From CAVQMC01 sp963713505 (GTDB lineage: Bacteria; Bacteroidota; Ignavibacteria; Ignavibacteriales; Ignavibacteriaceae), in the NCBI GenBank assembly GCA_963713505.1, contig CAVQMC010000011.1:62001-126000 (forward strand): a DNA stretch of 64,000 bases, read 5' to 3'. The position numbers and the translations under genes were made by a program. Numbering within the stretch: the stretch's first letter is position 1; each line of letters starts with the position of its first letter. Below the pieces are notes generated by a model. The model saw nothing but the letters and a program-made list of their open reading frames with translations, had not been told where the DNA came from and did no database searches. Below, piece after piece: positions 1-9,539 of the stretch.

Positions 1-2078
1 AGTCCTTACATACAAAGTAGCTTATTTAATAGATAAAGGTTATAATCCTGCTTCAATTCTTGCGCTTACCTTTACCAATAAAGCTGCTAACGAAATGAAG
101 GAAAGGATCAGAGAGTTAGTCGGTGCAAAAGCCGAAAAAGTCTGGATGGGGACTTTTCATTCAATATTTGCCAGGATTCTCCGCATAGAATCCAAGCATA
201 TAAATTACAAAAATAATTTTTCCATTTATGATGCGGAAGATTCACATTCTTTAGTTTCAAATATAATTTCGAATCAGGATATTGATATTGAATCTTTAAC
301 TGCAAATAACATTAAACATAAAATAAGTTTTATGAAAAATCATATGATTCTTCCTGAAGAATTTAAAAAGAATCATGTTCAATCTTTTATTGATGAAAAA
401 GTTGCACAGGTTTTTGAAGAATATCAAAAAAGATTAGTTGAAAATAATGCAATGGATTTTGAAGATCTTCTTCTTAAACCGATTGAATTATTTAATTCGA
501 ATTCCAAAATACTTCAAAAGTATAAAAAACAGTTTAAGTATATTCTTGTTGATGAATTTCAGGATACAAATAAAGCGCAATATGAATTGCTTAAATTATT
601 AGTCGATAAAACCGGTAACATTTGTGTTGTTGGCGATGATGCACAAAGTATTTACAGCTGGCGCGGTGCAGATTTAAGCAACATGCTCGATTTTGAAAAA
701 GATTTTCCTAAAAGAAAAATATTTAAACTCGAACAAAATTACCGTTCGACAAAAAATATTTTGTTTGCTGCCGATTCCGTAATTAAAAATAATAAAAGCC
801 AGCTTATTAAAACTTTATGGACTGAAAATAACGACGGCGAACTTTTAACATTAATTAAATGTGCAGATGAAAAAGATGAAGCTTTTCAAATTGCAAAACA
901 TATAAAACATGATATTTCTAAAAAGAAATTATCTTTAAAAGATTTTGCAATTTTATACAGAACTAATGCACAATCAAGAGCTTTAGAAGATGTTTTCAGA
1001 AGAGAAAAAATTCCTTATAAAATTATCGGCGGTATTGAATTTTACAGAAGAAAAGAAGTAAAAGATGTAGTTGCTTATTTAAGAGTTCTTGCAAATCAAA
1101 ATGATGAAGAAAGTTTATTAAGAATAATGAATTTTCCTCAAAGAGGAATTGGAAGCACTACAATAAAAAGAATGATTGCTTTCTCCAGGAAACATGATAT
1201 TACTTTGTTTGAAACAATGTCAAGAGTTTTTGAAGTAATTAACATTAAAGAAAGAATTCAGAAAAATGTTAAAAATTTCAAAATACTTTTAGATAAATAT
1301 ATTGATCTTAAAGATCAGCTTTCTGTTGGAGAACTTTCAAGAGCATTGGTTGATGAACTTGGAATTCTTAGAATGTTTAAAGAAGAAAATACTCCGGAAT
1401 CAAAAGCAAGATGGGAAAATATTAACGAACTTCTTTCTGCATTAAGTGAATTTTCTGCTTCAAATAAAGATGCAAAACTTGAACAATATTTGGAAGATGT
1501 ATCTTTAGTTGCAGATGTTGATATGTACGAAGATGAAAAAAATGCGGTTACATTTTTGACTATTCACAGTTCAAAAGGATTAGAATTCCCGATAATTTTT
1601 GTATCCGGTTTGAAGAAGATATATTTCCTCTTTCAAACAGATTTAATTCCGATGCAACTTTGGAAGAAGAAAGAAGATTATTTTACGTTGCGGTTACAAG
1701 AGCACAGCAAAAAGTTTATTTGCTTCATGCAAGATCACGTTACCGATTCGGAGAAGTTGCATATCAAAGCAGATCAAGATTTATTGATGAATTGATCCGG
1801 ATATATTAATAGAAGTTAATGGTGGAATAGGAAGAAAATCCACTAGGAAATCAAAAAAAGAAATATATTATGAATATTTTGAAAATGTAGATTATGAAGA
1901 TTTTGACCAGGATAATAAATCCCTCAAAACCCGGAAGCAGAGTTATGCATGATAAATTTGGATTGGGTAAAGTAACTCAAGTCAGCGGTTCCGGAGATAT
2001 GCAGAAGGCCACAGTTGTGTTTGAAGGAAATAATGTAAAACAATTAATGTTAAGTTTGCAAAGTTAAAAGTTCTTTAA
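1..2078 (+). CDS. uvrD: UvrD/PcrA-type superfamily 1 DNA helicase, 5' partial and frameshifted
   Basis: ATP-dependent 3'-5' DNA helicase for excision and mismatch repair, acting in the cytoplasm. Reading starts at base 2, so the Walker A end lies outside the window. Visible motifs are motif Ia (ALTFTNKAA), DEFQDTN (motif II), GDDAQSIYSWRGA (motif III), QNYRST (motif IV) and HSSKGLEF (motif V). The first frame ends at 1795 in non-family sequence. A lost base near 1609 restores the VAVTRA motif. Further breaks near 1794, 1917 and 2053 lead into the C-terminal Tudor-like domain (VMHDKFGLGKV) and a stop at 2078. Four indels in a conserved repair gene point to sequence errors. Whether it is UvrD or PcrA cannot be decided here. 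Confidence 0.9.
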
Positions 2079-2122
2079 AATGAAAAGTTGATATATATTA
2101 GTTGAAAAGGAGAATGTAAAGT

Positions 2123-3514
2123 ATGTCTATTGCACCAAAAAAATTAGCTATACTTGTCGGCGGTGGTCCCGCACCGGGAATTAACAGTGTTATTGGTGCA
2201 GCAACGATTAGAGCTGCTGTTGAAGGTATTGAAGTTATAGGAGTTAAAGACGGTTTTAAATGGATTATGGAGGGTGATATTGCTCATGTTAAAGATTTAA
2301 CAATTCATAATGTCAGCAGAATTCATTTCAGAGGCGGATCTTATATCGGAATTTCCCGTGCTAATCCTACAAAACAATAAAAAACATTTGGAAAATACTG
2401 TAACATCGTTACTAAGATTAAATGTTGATAAATTAATTTCCATCGGCGGTGATGATACAGCATACAGCGCTTTAAAAGTAAATGAAATGGCTGCCGGCAG
2501 AATTAAAGTTGTTCATGTTCCTAAAACAATTGACAACGATCTGGATCTTCCTCATGGTATTCCAACTTTCGGATTTCAAACTGCAAGACATATTGGTGTT
2601 GAAGTAGTTAAAAATTTAATGGTTGATGCACAAACTACTTCAAGATGGTATTTTGTTGTTACTATGGGAAGAAAAGCCGGACATTTAGCTTTGGGAATCG
2701 GTAAAGCTACCGGTGCAACGCTTACATTAATTCCTGAAGAATTTCAGAGAGAAGTCGTAAAACTTTCTCATATTGTTGATGTATTAGTCGGTGCAATAAT
2801 TAAAAGATTAAGTTATGGTAAATCCGATGGTGTTGCAGTTCTTGCTGAAGGATTAGTTGAAAGATTAGACCCAAAAGATCTGGAACAATTAGTTAATATT
2901 GAAAGAGATGCTCACGATAATATTAGAATTGCTGAAATTAATTTCGGTGAAATATTAAAATCCGAAGTTCAGGATAGACTAAAAAAATATGGATTTAAAA
3001 GCTACAATTGTTGCAAAAAATATCGGATATGAACTTCGCTGTGCCGATCCGATTCCTTTTGATATGGAATATACAAGAGATCTTGGATTTTCTGCTGCTC
3101 AGTATATTTTAAATGACGGAAGCGGTGCAATGGTTTCCATTCAAAACGGACATTTCGTACCAATGCATTTTAAAGATATCCTTGATCCTGTAACTCAAAA
3201 AACAAAAGTTAGATTGGTTGATCCATGTTCGGAATCTTATTTTATAGCTAGAAGATATATGTTAAGATTAAATAAAGCAGATTTTGAAGATCCCGCACGA
3301 GCTTGCAAAATATGCAGCTACCTGCGGAATTTCTTTAGATGATTTTAGAGATCAGTTTTATTATATTATTGAAAATGATCTTCTATACAAAAATATTGAG
3401 AATGGTAAAATATCATTGGGAGCAACAGCAACCGAAACAAATAAAGCATTTCAGCCTATGCCTCAAGGTCAATCTAATAATGATGATAACGGAAATGATT
3501 TGATTCCCCATTAG
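2123..3514 (+). CDS. pfp: Phosphofructokinase, probably pyrophosphate-dependent, frameshifted
   Basis: Glycolytic phosphorylation of fructose 6-phosphate in the cytoplasm. The substrate loop reads GGDDT and the catalytic segment PKTIDND. ATP-using enzymes normally have GGDGS and PGTIDND; the extra Asp and the Lys are the recognised marks of PPi-dependent enzymes. Other motifs are GGGPAPGINS at the N-terminus and MGRKAGHLALG. Three +1 shifts break the frame: near 2371, near 2997 (A run) and near 3291 (C run). Joined, they give about 460 residues, normal for the family. The start at 2123 follows an AAAGGAGAATG-type ribosome site. It is followed by a strong terminator. The cofactor choice is inferred from the two motifs. 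Confidence 0.9.
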
Positions 3515-3531
3515 AAAAAAGAATTTATATT

Positions 3532-3563
3532 AAGCGGAAACCAAATATCGGTTTCCGCTTTTT
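3532..3563 (+). terminator. Rho-independent terminator of pfp
   Basis: An 11-bp perfect stem (AAGCGGAAACC pairing with GGTTTCCGCTT), a 7-nt loop and then a short T run, 18 nt after the pfp stop. It separates pfp from the convergent transporter genes. Confidence 0.85.
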
Positions 3564-3576
3564 CATTTTAAATCAA

Positions 3577-3693
3577 TTAAACTTTATTTTTTCTTTCCGA
3601 TCTTATAACTTTATAAAAACAGAAAGTTGTTAAAATAATTATTATTCCCCATGCCAATCCTAAAAAAACTTCACCGCCGATATTCAACTGCAT
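3577..3693 (-). CDS. metS: MetS-like small subunit of NSS transporter
   Basis: A 38-residue protein with one hydrophobic helix (about residues 10-28, GLAWGIIIILTTFCFYK) and a basic tail. It starts at an ATG behind an AAAGGA ribosome site. It lies 34 bp downstream of the NSS symporter gene on the same strand, the position of MetS in MetPS methionine/alanine uptake systems, where the small subunit is needed for transport. The identification rests on size, topology and position. It is easily missed by gene callers. It ends just before the pfp terminator on the opposite strand. Confidence 0.72.
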   Translation of the reverse strand: MQLNIGGEVFLGLAWGIIIILTTFCFYKVIRSERKNKV

Positions 3694-3727
3694 TTTTTAT
3701 TTCCTTTAATTAACGGAATTAAATTAA

Positions 3728-5301
3728 TTATTCATTTGTATCCAGAATGTGATCTGAAGAATGATTACTCCAAGCTTTTTTAACCATTAGAACAAGAAGT
3801 AGAAAGATCACAAACATTAAACCTCTTGCACCCCAAATGTAAGGTATGTTTTCCGGCGATACATTTTTAAGAAGTAAGATCGGAATAGCATCATTAATAA
3901 ACCACCATATCATTACGATAAAAAGTACAAGGGGAGTTATATATTTCATTATGTAATAAAATATTTTTGGAATCTGGAAGTCTCCGCCTTCGTTCATTTC
4001 TTTCCAGGCTTTTTCAGATCCGAAAACCCACATAAATAAAATTGTTTCCACTAAAGCAAAAACCGCTAAGCCGAAAGTTCCGGCCCAGTAATCCATTTCA
4101 TCCAAAAATCCGTATTTAAGAAAGAATATTACAAATTGGACGGCAATTAAAACTACAATTGCTAGATGTAGCAACTGCTTTTTTTCTATCCATTCCGAAT
4201 TCATCTTCCATAAAAGCAATAACCGGTTGACCCATTGCAACGGAAGAAGTAATTCCGGCAAAGAATAAAAGCAGGAACCATAAGAAACCGAAAATTTCTC
4301 CTAATGGAATTCTCTGAAAAATTAACGGCATCGAAACAAAACCTAAATCAAAAGCTCCGCCTTGGGCAAATTGTTGAGTTGCAGTTAATCCGAAAAAAGC
4401 AACAGCAACTGGAATTGCAATTGAACCGCCAAGAACAACTTCTGCAAATTCATTTGTTGCAGCAGTTGTTAATCCGGAAAGGGCAATATCATCGGATGGT
4501 TTTAAATAACTTGCATAAGCATGAATTGTTCCCATTCCAACTGAAAGAGTAAAGAATATTTGTCCCGCAGCCGCAAGCCAAATTGAAGGATTAGACAGTT
4601 TGCTGAAATCGGGATTCCATATAAATCCGAATCCGGTTGAAACAGAATTTTGTGGAATTGCAGGATTTGGTGTTCCTAATGTTATAATTCTAACTGCTAG
4701 TATTGCTGCGAAAACTAAAAGCAGAGGCATTGCAATTTTCGCAAGTTTTTCTATTCCTTTTGAAATTCCTTTATATAAAATCCAAAAGTTTAATGCAAAA
4801 GTTACAAGCATCAAAATATAAGCCGGCCACAGATTTGTAAAGTGAGTTCCAATGTCTCTTCCCTGGTAACTATATAGAAAATTGCGCATTGTGCTTGCGG
4901 TGGCTTCATCAAAATACATGTGCGTAATTGAAAAGATACTGAAACCTAATGTCCATGATTCAATATAAGTGTAATAGATTAGAATCGTCATAGAAATAAA
5001 TAAGCCGATTGCGCCAAAATACTTAGCTAAGTTTATTATCCCAAATAACATCAAACATGCCGGGTGCACTGCCGTGTTTAAATCTTCCGCCGTATCTTCC
5101 GATTCCCCATTCAATCCACATTAATGGAATGCCGAGAATCAAAAAGAAAATAAAATAAGGAATCATGAATGCGCCGCCGCCGTTTTGTGCGGCCTGGACA
5201 GGAAATCTTAGAAAGTTACCTAAGCCGACAGCATTTCCCGCAACTGCCAGAATTAATCCGATTTTGCTTCCCCATTGCTCTCTTTCGCCGGTCTGAGGCA
5301 T
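3728..5301 (-). CDS. metP: Sodium:neurotransmitter symporter family (MetP-like) transporter, frameshifted
   Basis: Sodium-coupled amino acid importer of the inner membrane. The N-terminus shows the NSS signature around GNAVGLGNFLRFPVQAAQN in helix 1, followed by repeated hydrophobic helices and the GMDRKKAVAT segment. Three frames join at about 5030 and 4165, each with one surplus base, giving about 520 residues as in bacterial NSS proteins. A GGAGG ribosome site precedes the ATG at 5301. The adjacent 38-residue MetS-like gene suggests a methionine or alanine transporter; the substrate is inferred from that pairing only. Confidence 0.87.
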
Positions 5302-5616
5302 TTTTCCTCCGGTTTTTTATACAACGTATTTTAAAAGAAAATTGAATATGAAAACTTTACAAATTAATATCAAACTTTATTTTGATATTTGAAATAACCG
5401 CTTGTAAAAAAAATTGCTAATTTTTGGAAAAATTGATTTTCAAATCACTAAATTGCCTAAAAATCGTTAAAAATAATTAAAATCACAATAAAAATTGATT
5501 AATATATTGATCTTTTATTCAGTAATATTATAATATATTTCAATATTAAAACTTATTTATTATTGAAAAATTTATTATTATTTTTACATCCAAATTGAAA
5601 AAGAGGAAATTTAATT
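5302..5616. other. AT-rich divergent intergenic region
   Basis: About 315 bp between the divergent NSS transporter and hydroxylase genes. It is extremely AT-rich and should hold both promoters. No hexamer pair stands out. No ORF, riboswitch-like fold or long repeat was seen. Confidence 0.6.
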
Positions 5617-6246
5617 ATGGCTAAAAACTTTGTTTCCAACAAAGATGAAACAGTCAGAATGTTTGATAGTGATTTTCTGGAATTTTTCTCAAAAGTTCAT
5701 TTTACGGTTCCGCTGTATATTTATGTTCCCGTTATAGCATATTTCATGTATAGATCAATTGCAGTTTTAGATTTAACATTCGAGACAATTGCCGCATTAA
5801 TTATGCTTGGATTATTTGTATGGACAATTACGGAATATACACTACACAGATTTATATTCCATTTTAACTTTAAAAGCGAATTCGGTAAAAAAATACATTT
5901 TATATTTCACGGTGTGCATCATGATTATCCAAATGATACCAGAAGATTGGTTATGCCGCCATCCGTAAGCGTTCCGCTTGCAGTATTATTTTATTTTATA
6001 TTCGATGTAATACTCGGCAGCGTTTTAGTTGCACCGTTTTTTATCGGGTTTATCGTTGGTTATTTATTTTATGATTTAACTCATTATGCAATTCATCATT
6101 ATAATATGCATAATAAATTTTGGCTGATTATAAAAAATCATCATATGAGGCATCATTACCAGAATCCGGACAAAGGTTACGGAGTTAGTTCGCCTGTTTG
6201 GGATAAAATAATCGGAACAGATTTTCCCAAAACAAAAGAAAAATAA
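5617..6246 (+). CDS. Fatty acid hydroxylase (sterol desaturase superfamily)
   Basis: A 209-residue di-iron membrane enzyme resembling FA2H/Scs7-type fatty acid 2-hydroxylases, which hydroxylate acyl chains at the membrane. The His boxes are clear: HRFIFH (near 87-92), HGVHHDYPND, HYAIHH and HHMRHHY. Two hydrophobic hairpins lie between them. The length is the bare hydroxylase domain, with no cytochrome b5 domain. It starts after an AGAGG ribosome site and stands alone, ending in a strong terminator. 2-Hydroxylation of sphingolipid or lipid A acyl chains is a family-based inference. Confidence 0.85.
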   Translation: MAKNFVSNKDETVRMFDSDFLEFFSKVHFTVPLYIYVPVIAYFMYRSIAVLDLTFETIAALIMLGLFVWTITEYTLHRFIFHFNFKSEFGKKIHFIFHGVHHDYPNDTRRLVMPPSVSVPLAVLFYFIFDVILGSVLVAPFFIGFIVGYLFYDLTHYAIHHYNMHNKFWLIIKNHHMRHHYQNPDKGYGVSSPVWDKIIGTDFPKTKEK

Positions 6247-6278
6247 AATTAGTTTAAAATAAATAGTTTGTTATTTTT

Positions 6279-6311
6279 GTGCAGATATTAATTATCTGCA
6301 CTTTTAATTTT
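6279..6311 (+). terminator. Rho-independent terminator after fatty acid hydroxylase
   Basis: A 9-bp perfect stem GTGCAGATA/TATCTGCAC with a 5-nt loop, followed by TTTTAATTTT, 32 nt after the stop. Confidence 0.82.
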
Positions 6312-6329
6312 AAATAGAACTAATTGATA

Positions 6330-7983
6330 ATGTCAATTCCCAAATATTATTTTATAATCCTTACTAACTATTATTTCCATTAATATTAGACTCACTGCCC
6401 AAAACAAAAACCAAATTTATATTGGTATTAATCAAGTTGGATTTCTTCCAAGTGATATAAAAACTGCAGTAATATTTAGCAAATTCTCCGGTTAAACAAA
6501 AAAAATTTGATATAGTTGATGCGGACAATAAAAAAGTAGTTTATTCGGATTCATTAAGATTTGACAGCTTAACTTACAGCAAGTTTAATCATTCATATAT
6601 TTGTGAATTTTCTTCACTTCAAAATGAAGGAAAATACTATTTAAGAATTGGAGAAGTTCAATCAGCAGAATTTAAAATTTCGTAATAAAATTTTCAATCA
6701 GGTTTTAGATTCTTTAATGCTTTTCTTTCAAGTTCAAAGATGCGGACCGACTCATCCATTACTGCACAAACCATGTCATTTATCCGATGTAAGAAAAATA
6801 TATGGAAGAGCTGATTCATCAATGGTTGATTTAACAGGCGGTTGGCATGATGCTGGGGATTATATAAAATTTCTTTCAACTGCTTCTTTTACAACTTATA
6901 TGCTTTTATTTTCTTATGAGTTTGATCCTGAAAAATTTGGATTTGACAACAATGAAAACGGTGATCCTGATATTTTAGAAGAAGCAAAGGTCGGAATAGA
7001 TTGGATGCTTCGATGTAATTATGCGGAAGATACTTTAGTAACTGAAGTTCAGGATTTAAAAGATCATGAAGTTAAATGGAGAATGCCGGAAAATGATCCA
7101 TTAAAATATAATAGATTAGGATATGTTGGAATCGGTAAAAATCAAATCGGAATGTATTCTGCTGTAATGGCGTTGGCTTCCAGAATTTGGCTGAATCGAT
7201 TTTCAGATACTTTGTTTTCTAAAAAATGTTTGAATGCTGCTATAGAATTTTATTCTATAAAAAATTCGGTTCCTAATATTGATAGTTCATATTCAGGATT
7301 CTATCAGGATAAAAATTATCTTGGTAAATTAGCTTTAGGTGCAATTGAACTTTATAATGCAACTAATTATTATAACTATTTAAATGATGCTGTTTCTTTT
7401 GCAGACAGTGCAGGTTCGGATTATTGGTGGAGCTGGGGAGATATTAAATTCTTTAGCAGATTACAAAGTTGCTCTTGTAAATACTTCAGCAAAAAAATAT
7501 TTATTGAATAACTTATTAAAATTCAAACAATATTCTGAGAATAATCTATTCGGCAGGGCAATGAATTATACCTGGGGGACAACTAACAGTCTGCTTGGTG
7601 CTTCATTGCAGGCAATCTTATATAAAAAATTAGCTTCCGGAAATACTTTTGATACATTAATGATAAACCAAAGAGATTATATTTTAGGAAGAAATCCTTG
7701 GCAGATAAGTTTTATTTACAATATTGGAAAAAATTATCCAAAACATTTACATTCTCAAATTGCGTATTTTCATAACGGATATTTACCGGGCGCTTTAACG
7801 GCCGGCCCGGCACCTGAGAAAATAATTAAAAAAAATAAAATTAATATCAGCAATCATTTTTTTGATAAGTTTAATACGGATGATGTTAAATATAATGATG
7901 ATAGAATGGACTTTATTACTAATGAGCCTACTATAGTTGGAAATGCAACTGCGGTTTTTGTGTTTGGATATTTTTCAAAATAA
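6330..7983 (+). CDS. Glycoside hydrolase family 9 endoglucanase, secreted, frameshifted
   Basis: A beta-1,4-glucan hydrolase. An ATG at 6330 opens a probable signal peptide ending in LTAQ. Then comes a cellulase N-terminal Ig-like domain (GINQVGFLPSD) and the GH9 catalytic domain: GGWHDAGDYIKF carries the catalytic-base Asp pair, DYILGRNPW and the His-containing YPKHLH segment follow, and NEPTIVGNA near the C-terminus carries the acid Glu. Breaks lie near 6365, 6475, 6683 and 7448, mostly one surplus A or T. Joined, it has about 550 residues, normal for Ig-GH9 enzymes. All catalytic residues remain, so function is plausible if the breaks are errors. Four breaks also fit a pseudogene. Confidence 0.82.
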
Positions 7984-8294
7984 ATAATTTTAATTACTAT
8001 TCAATTTTCATAATTAATAATGATTAAGTAATACACAGTGACTTTTTTTGCACTAAACTTTTAACTAAAATCCTATCATATAAAAATTTAATTTTAGTTC
8101 TAAAATATTATTAATCAGTCAAAAACAGTTTAAAAAGGGCATTTTTTAACTGTAGCATTATAATACAAATATTTATTCCTGTCTTAGTTTAATTCAATAA
8201 AATTTGCTGTAAGTGCATATATTTTAAAATATTACGGATATTTTAACGGCATAATATTTGGGCAAATTACTGAAAAATCCAACGCTAAAGAGCT
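7984..8294 (+). promoter_or_regulatory. Intergenic leader of the exopolysaccharide locus
   Basis: About 310 bp with no gene. It holds an AT-rich hairpin at 8126-8152 (CAGTTTAAAAA pairing with TTTTTTAACTG, one mismatch). A TATAAT hexamer at 8159-8164 has no convincing -35 partner. The likely promoter of the KaiC-like gene is here but is not resolved. Confidence 0.4.
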
Positions 8295-9539
8295 ATGAAA
8301 CAAAAAATACAACTTTTAAATTCGGGAATTCCTCTTGTCGACGACGCTTGGGGAGGATTTTATTTAGGCGGAACTTATTTATTAATCGGTTCGCATAAAT
8401 CCGGTAAAACTCTTCTTGGTTTGCAGTATGCACTTGAATGCGCAAAGCAGAAAGAAGTATGTTTATATTTTACAAGCATGCGACCAAAAGATTTAATGAT
8501 TCAGGCTGCTTCAATTGATTTTGATCTTCAGCAGTATATGAATCAAAATTTAGTAATTCTTGTCAGAGTTGCTCCGCCTGCAAATATACAGGAAGTTGAA
8601 AATCATGATGAATTTCTAGTCGAATATTTAAAAGATATTGTAACTGTTGTTGAACAATATCAGCCAAAGAAAGTTGTCTTTGATGAACTTACACCTTTTA
8701 TTGGCTTTAATGATGTGAATCTTCTTCAGCAGATTTATATTCAAACAACCGAAGCAATTGAGGATGCAGGAATTACAAGTTTATTTTTGTTAGGCGATCC
8801 TGCTACTCCCGGATCAAAACAAATTGTGGATGCACTTGTTGCTTATTCAACCGGAATAGTCTATCTGCAGAAACAAGAACTGCTTCAAGGAAGTTCACAA
8901 AGCGGAAGTATGATAATTACTCCGAATATCGGGCACACTGAAGGACAATTTAAATCTAATTATTCTATTGAACCTTATAAAGGAATTACGGTTGATTATA
9001 AAGGAACAAAATTGACTGACAGAACATCTGTTTCAAAACAAAAAACAGAAAAAGGAAATTACATAAATTTATCCGATATCAAAGTAACTACTGATAATAT
9101 TGCTTTCCCAAATTACTATACTGTAGACGAATTTAAATTAATACTTAATAATCAAGTTGCACTTTATAAAAGTACAGGACAGGCATTTGTAATTGTTTCC
9201 TTTAAACTGGATCCAGAAGCAGTACATTTAAAACTTCTTACAATAAATCAGCTTCAAAATATTGTAAGACTTTCAACCGAGAAGAAAGATAAAATCTGTA
9301 TAATCGATGATAAAGTATTTGTGCTTATTACAAGAGAAGAACAAAAAAATATTAATACATTAATTGCACGCGTTAAAGACAATATCCAAAATGATGATAA
9401 AGAATTTATAGAAAAAGTAACTAGTTATATTTCAGTTTTGTCTTATAAGGTAGATGAGAATATCCAGAACTCGGATGATGTATTTAAAAAATTAGGTATC
9501 GGAGTAGAAAAGGAGAATAATAACTACGGTTTTAAATAA
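8295..9539 (+). CDS. KaiC/RadA-like ATPase with C-terminal degenerate GGDEF-like region
   Basis: A 414-residue cytoplasmic protein of the RecA-like KaiC superfamily. Walker A is GSHKSGKT (residues 32-39) and a Walker B-type strand is KKVVFDEL (near 130-137). It has one ATPase domain, not the double domain of clock KaiC. Residues about 275-414 resemble a nucleotide-cyclase fold (YYTVDEFKLILNNQVALYK, FVIVSFKLD) but carry no GGDEF signature, so it cannot be an active diguanylate cyclase. It heads a run of exopolysaccharide genes, and the next ATG begins at the base after its stop. A regulatory role in polymer production is inferred from position. Confidence 0.75.
   Translation: MKQKIQLLNSGIPLVDDAWGGFYLGGTYLLIGSHKSGKTLLGLQYALECAKQKEVCLYFTSMRPKDLMIQAASIDFDLQQYMNQNLVILVRVAPPANIQEVENHDEFLVEYLKDIVTVVEQYQPKKVVFDELTPFIGFNDVNLLQQIYIQTTEAIEDAGITSLFLLGDPATPGSKQIVDALVAYSTGIVYLQKQELLQGSSQSGSMIITPNIGHTEGQFKSNYSIEPYKGITVDYKGTKLTDRTSVSKQKTEKGNYINLSDIKVTTDNIAFPNYYTVDEFKLILNNQVALYKSTGQAFVIVSFKLDPEAVHLKLLTINQLQNIVRLSTEKKDKICIIDDKVFVLITREEQKNINTLIARVKDNIQNDDKEFIEKVTSYISVLSYKVDENIQNSDDVFKKLGIGVEKENNNYGFK

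Noticed and set aside
6330..7983. Treating GH9 as a firm pseudogene.
   Set aside because: It has four breaks, but all catalytic motifs are intact and neighbouring housekeeping genes are broken in the same way, so decay is not shown.
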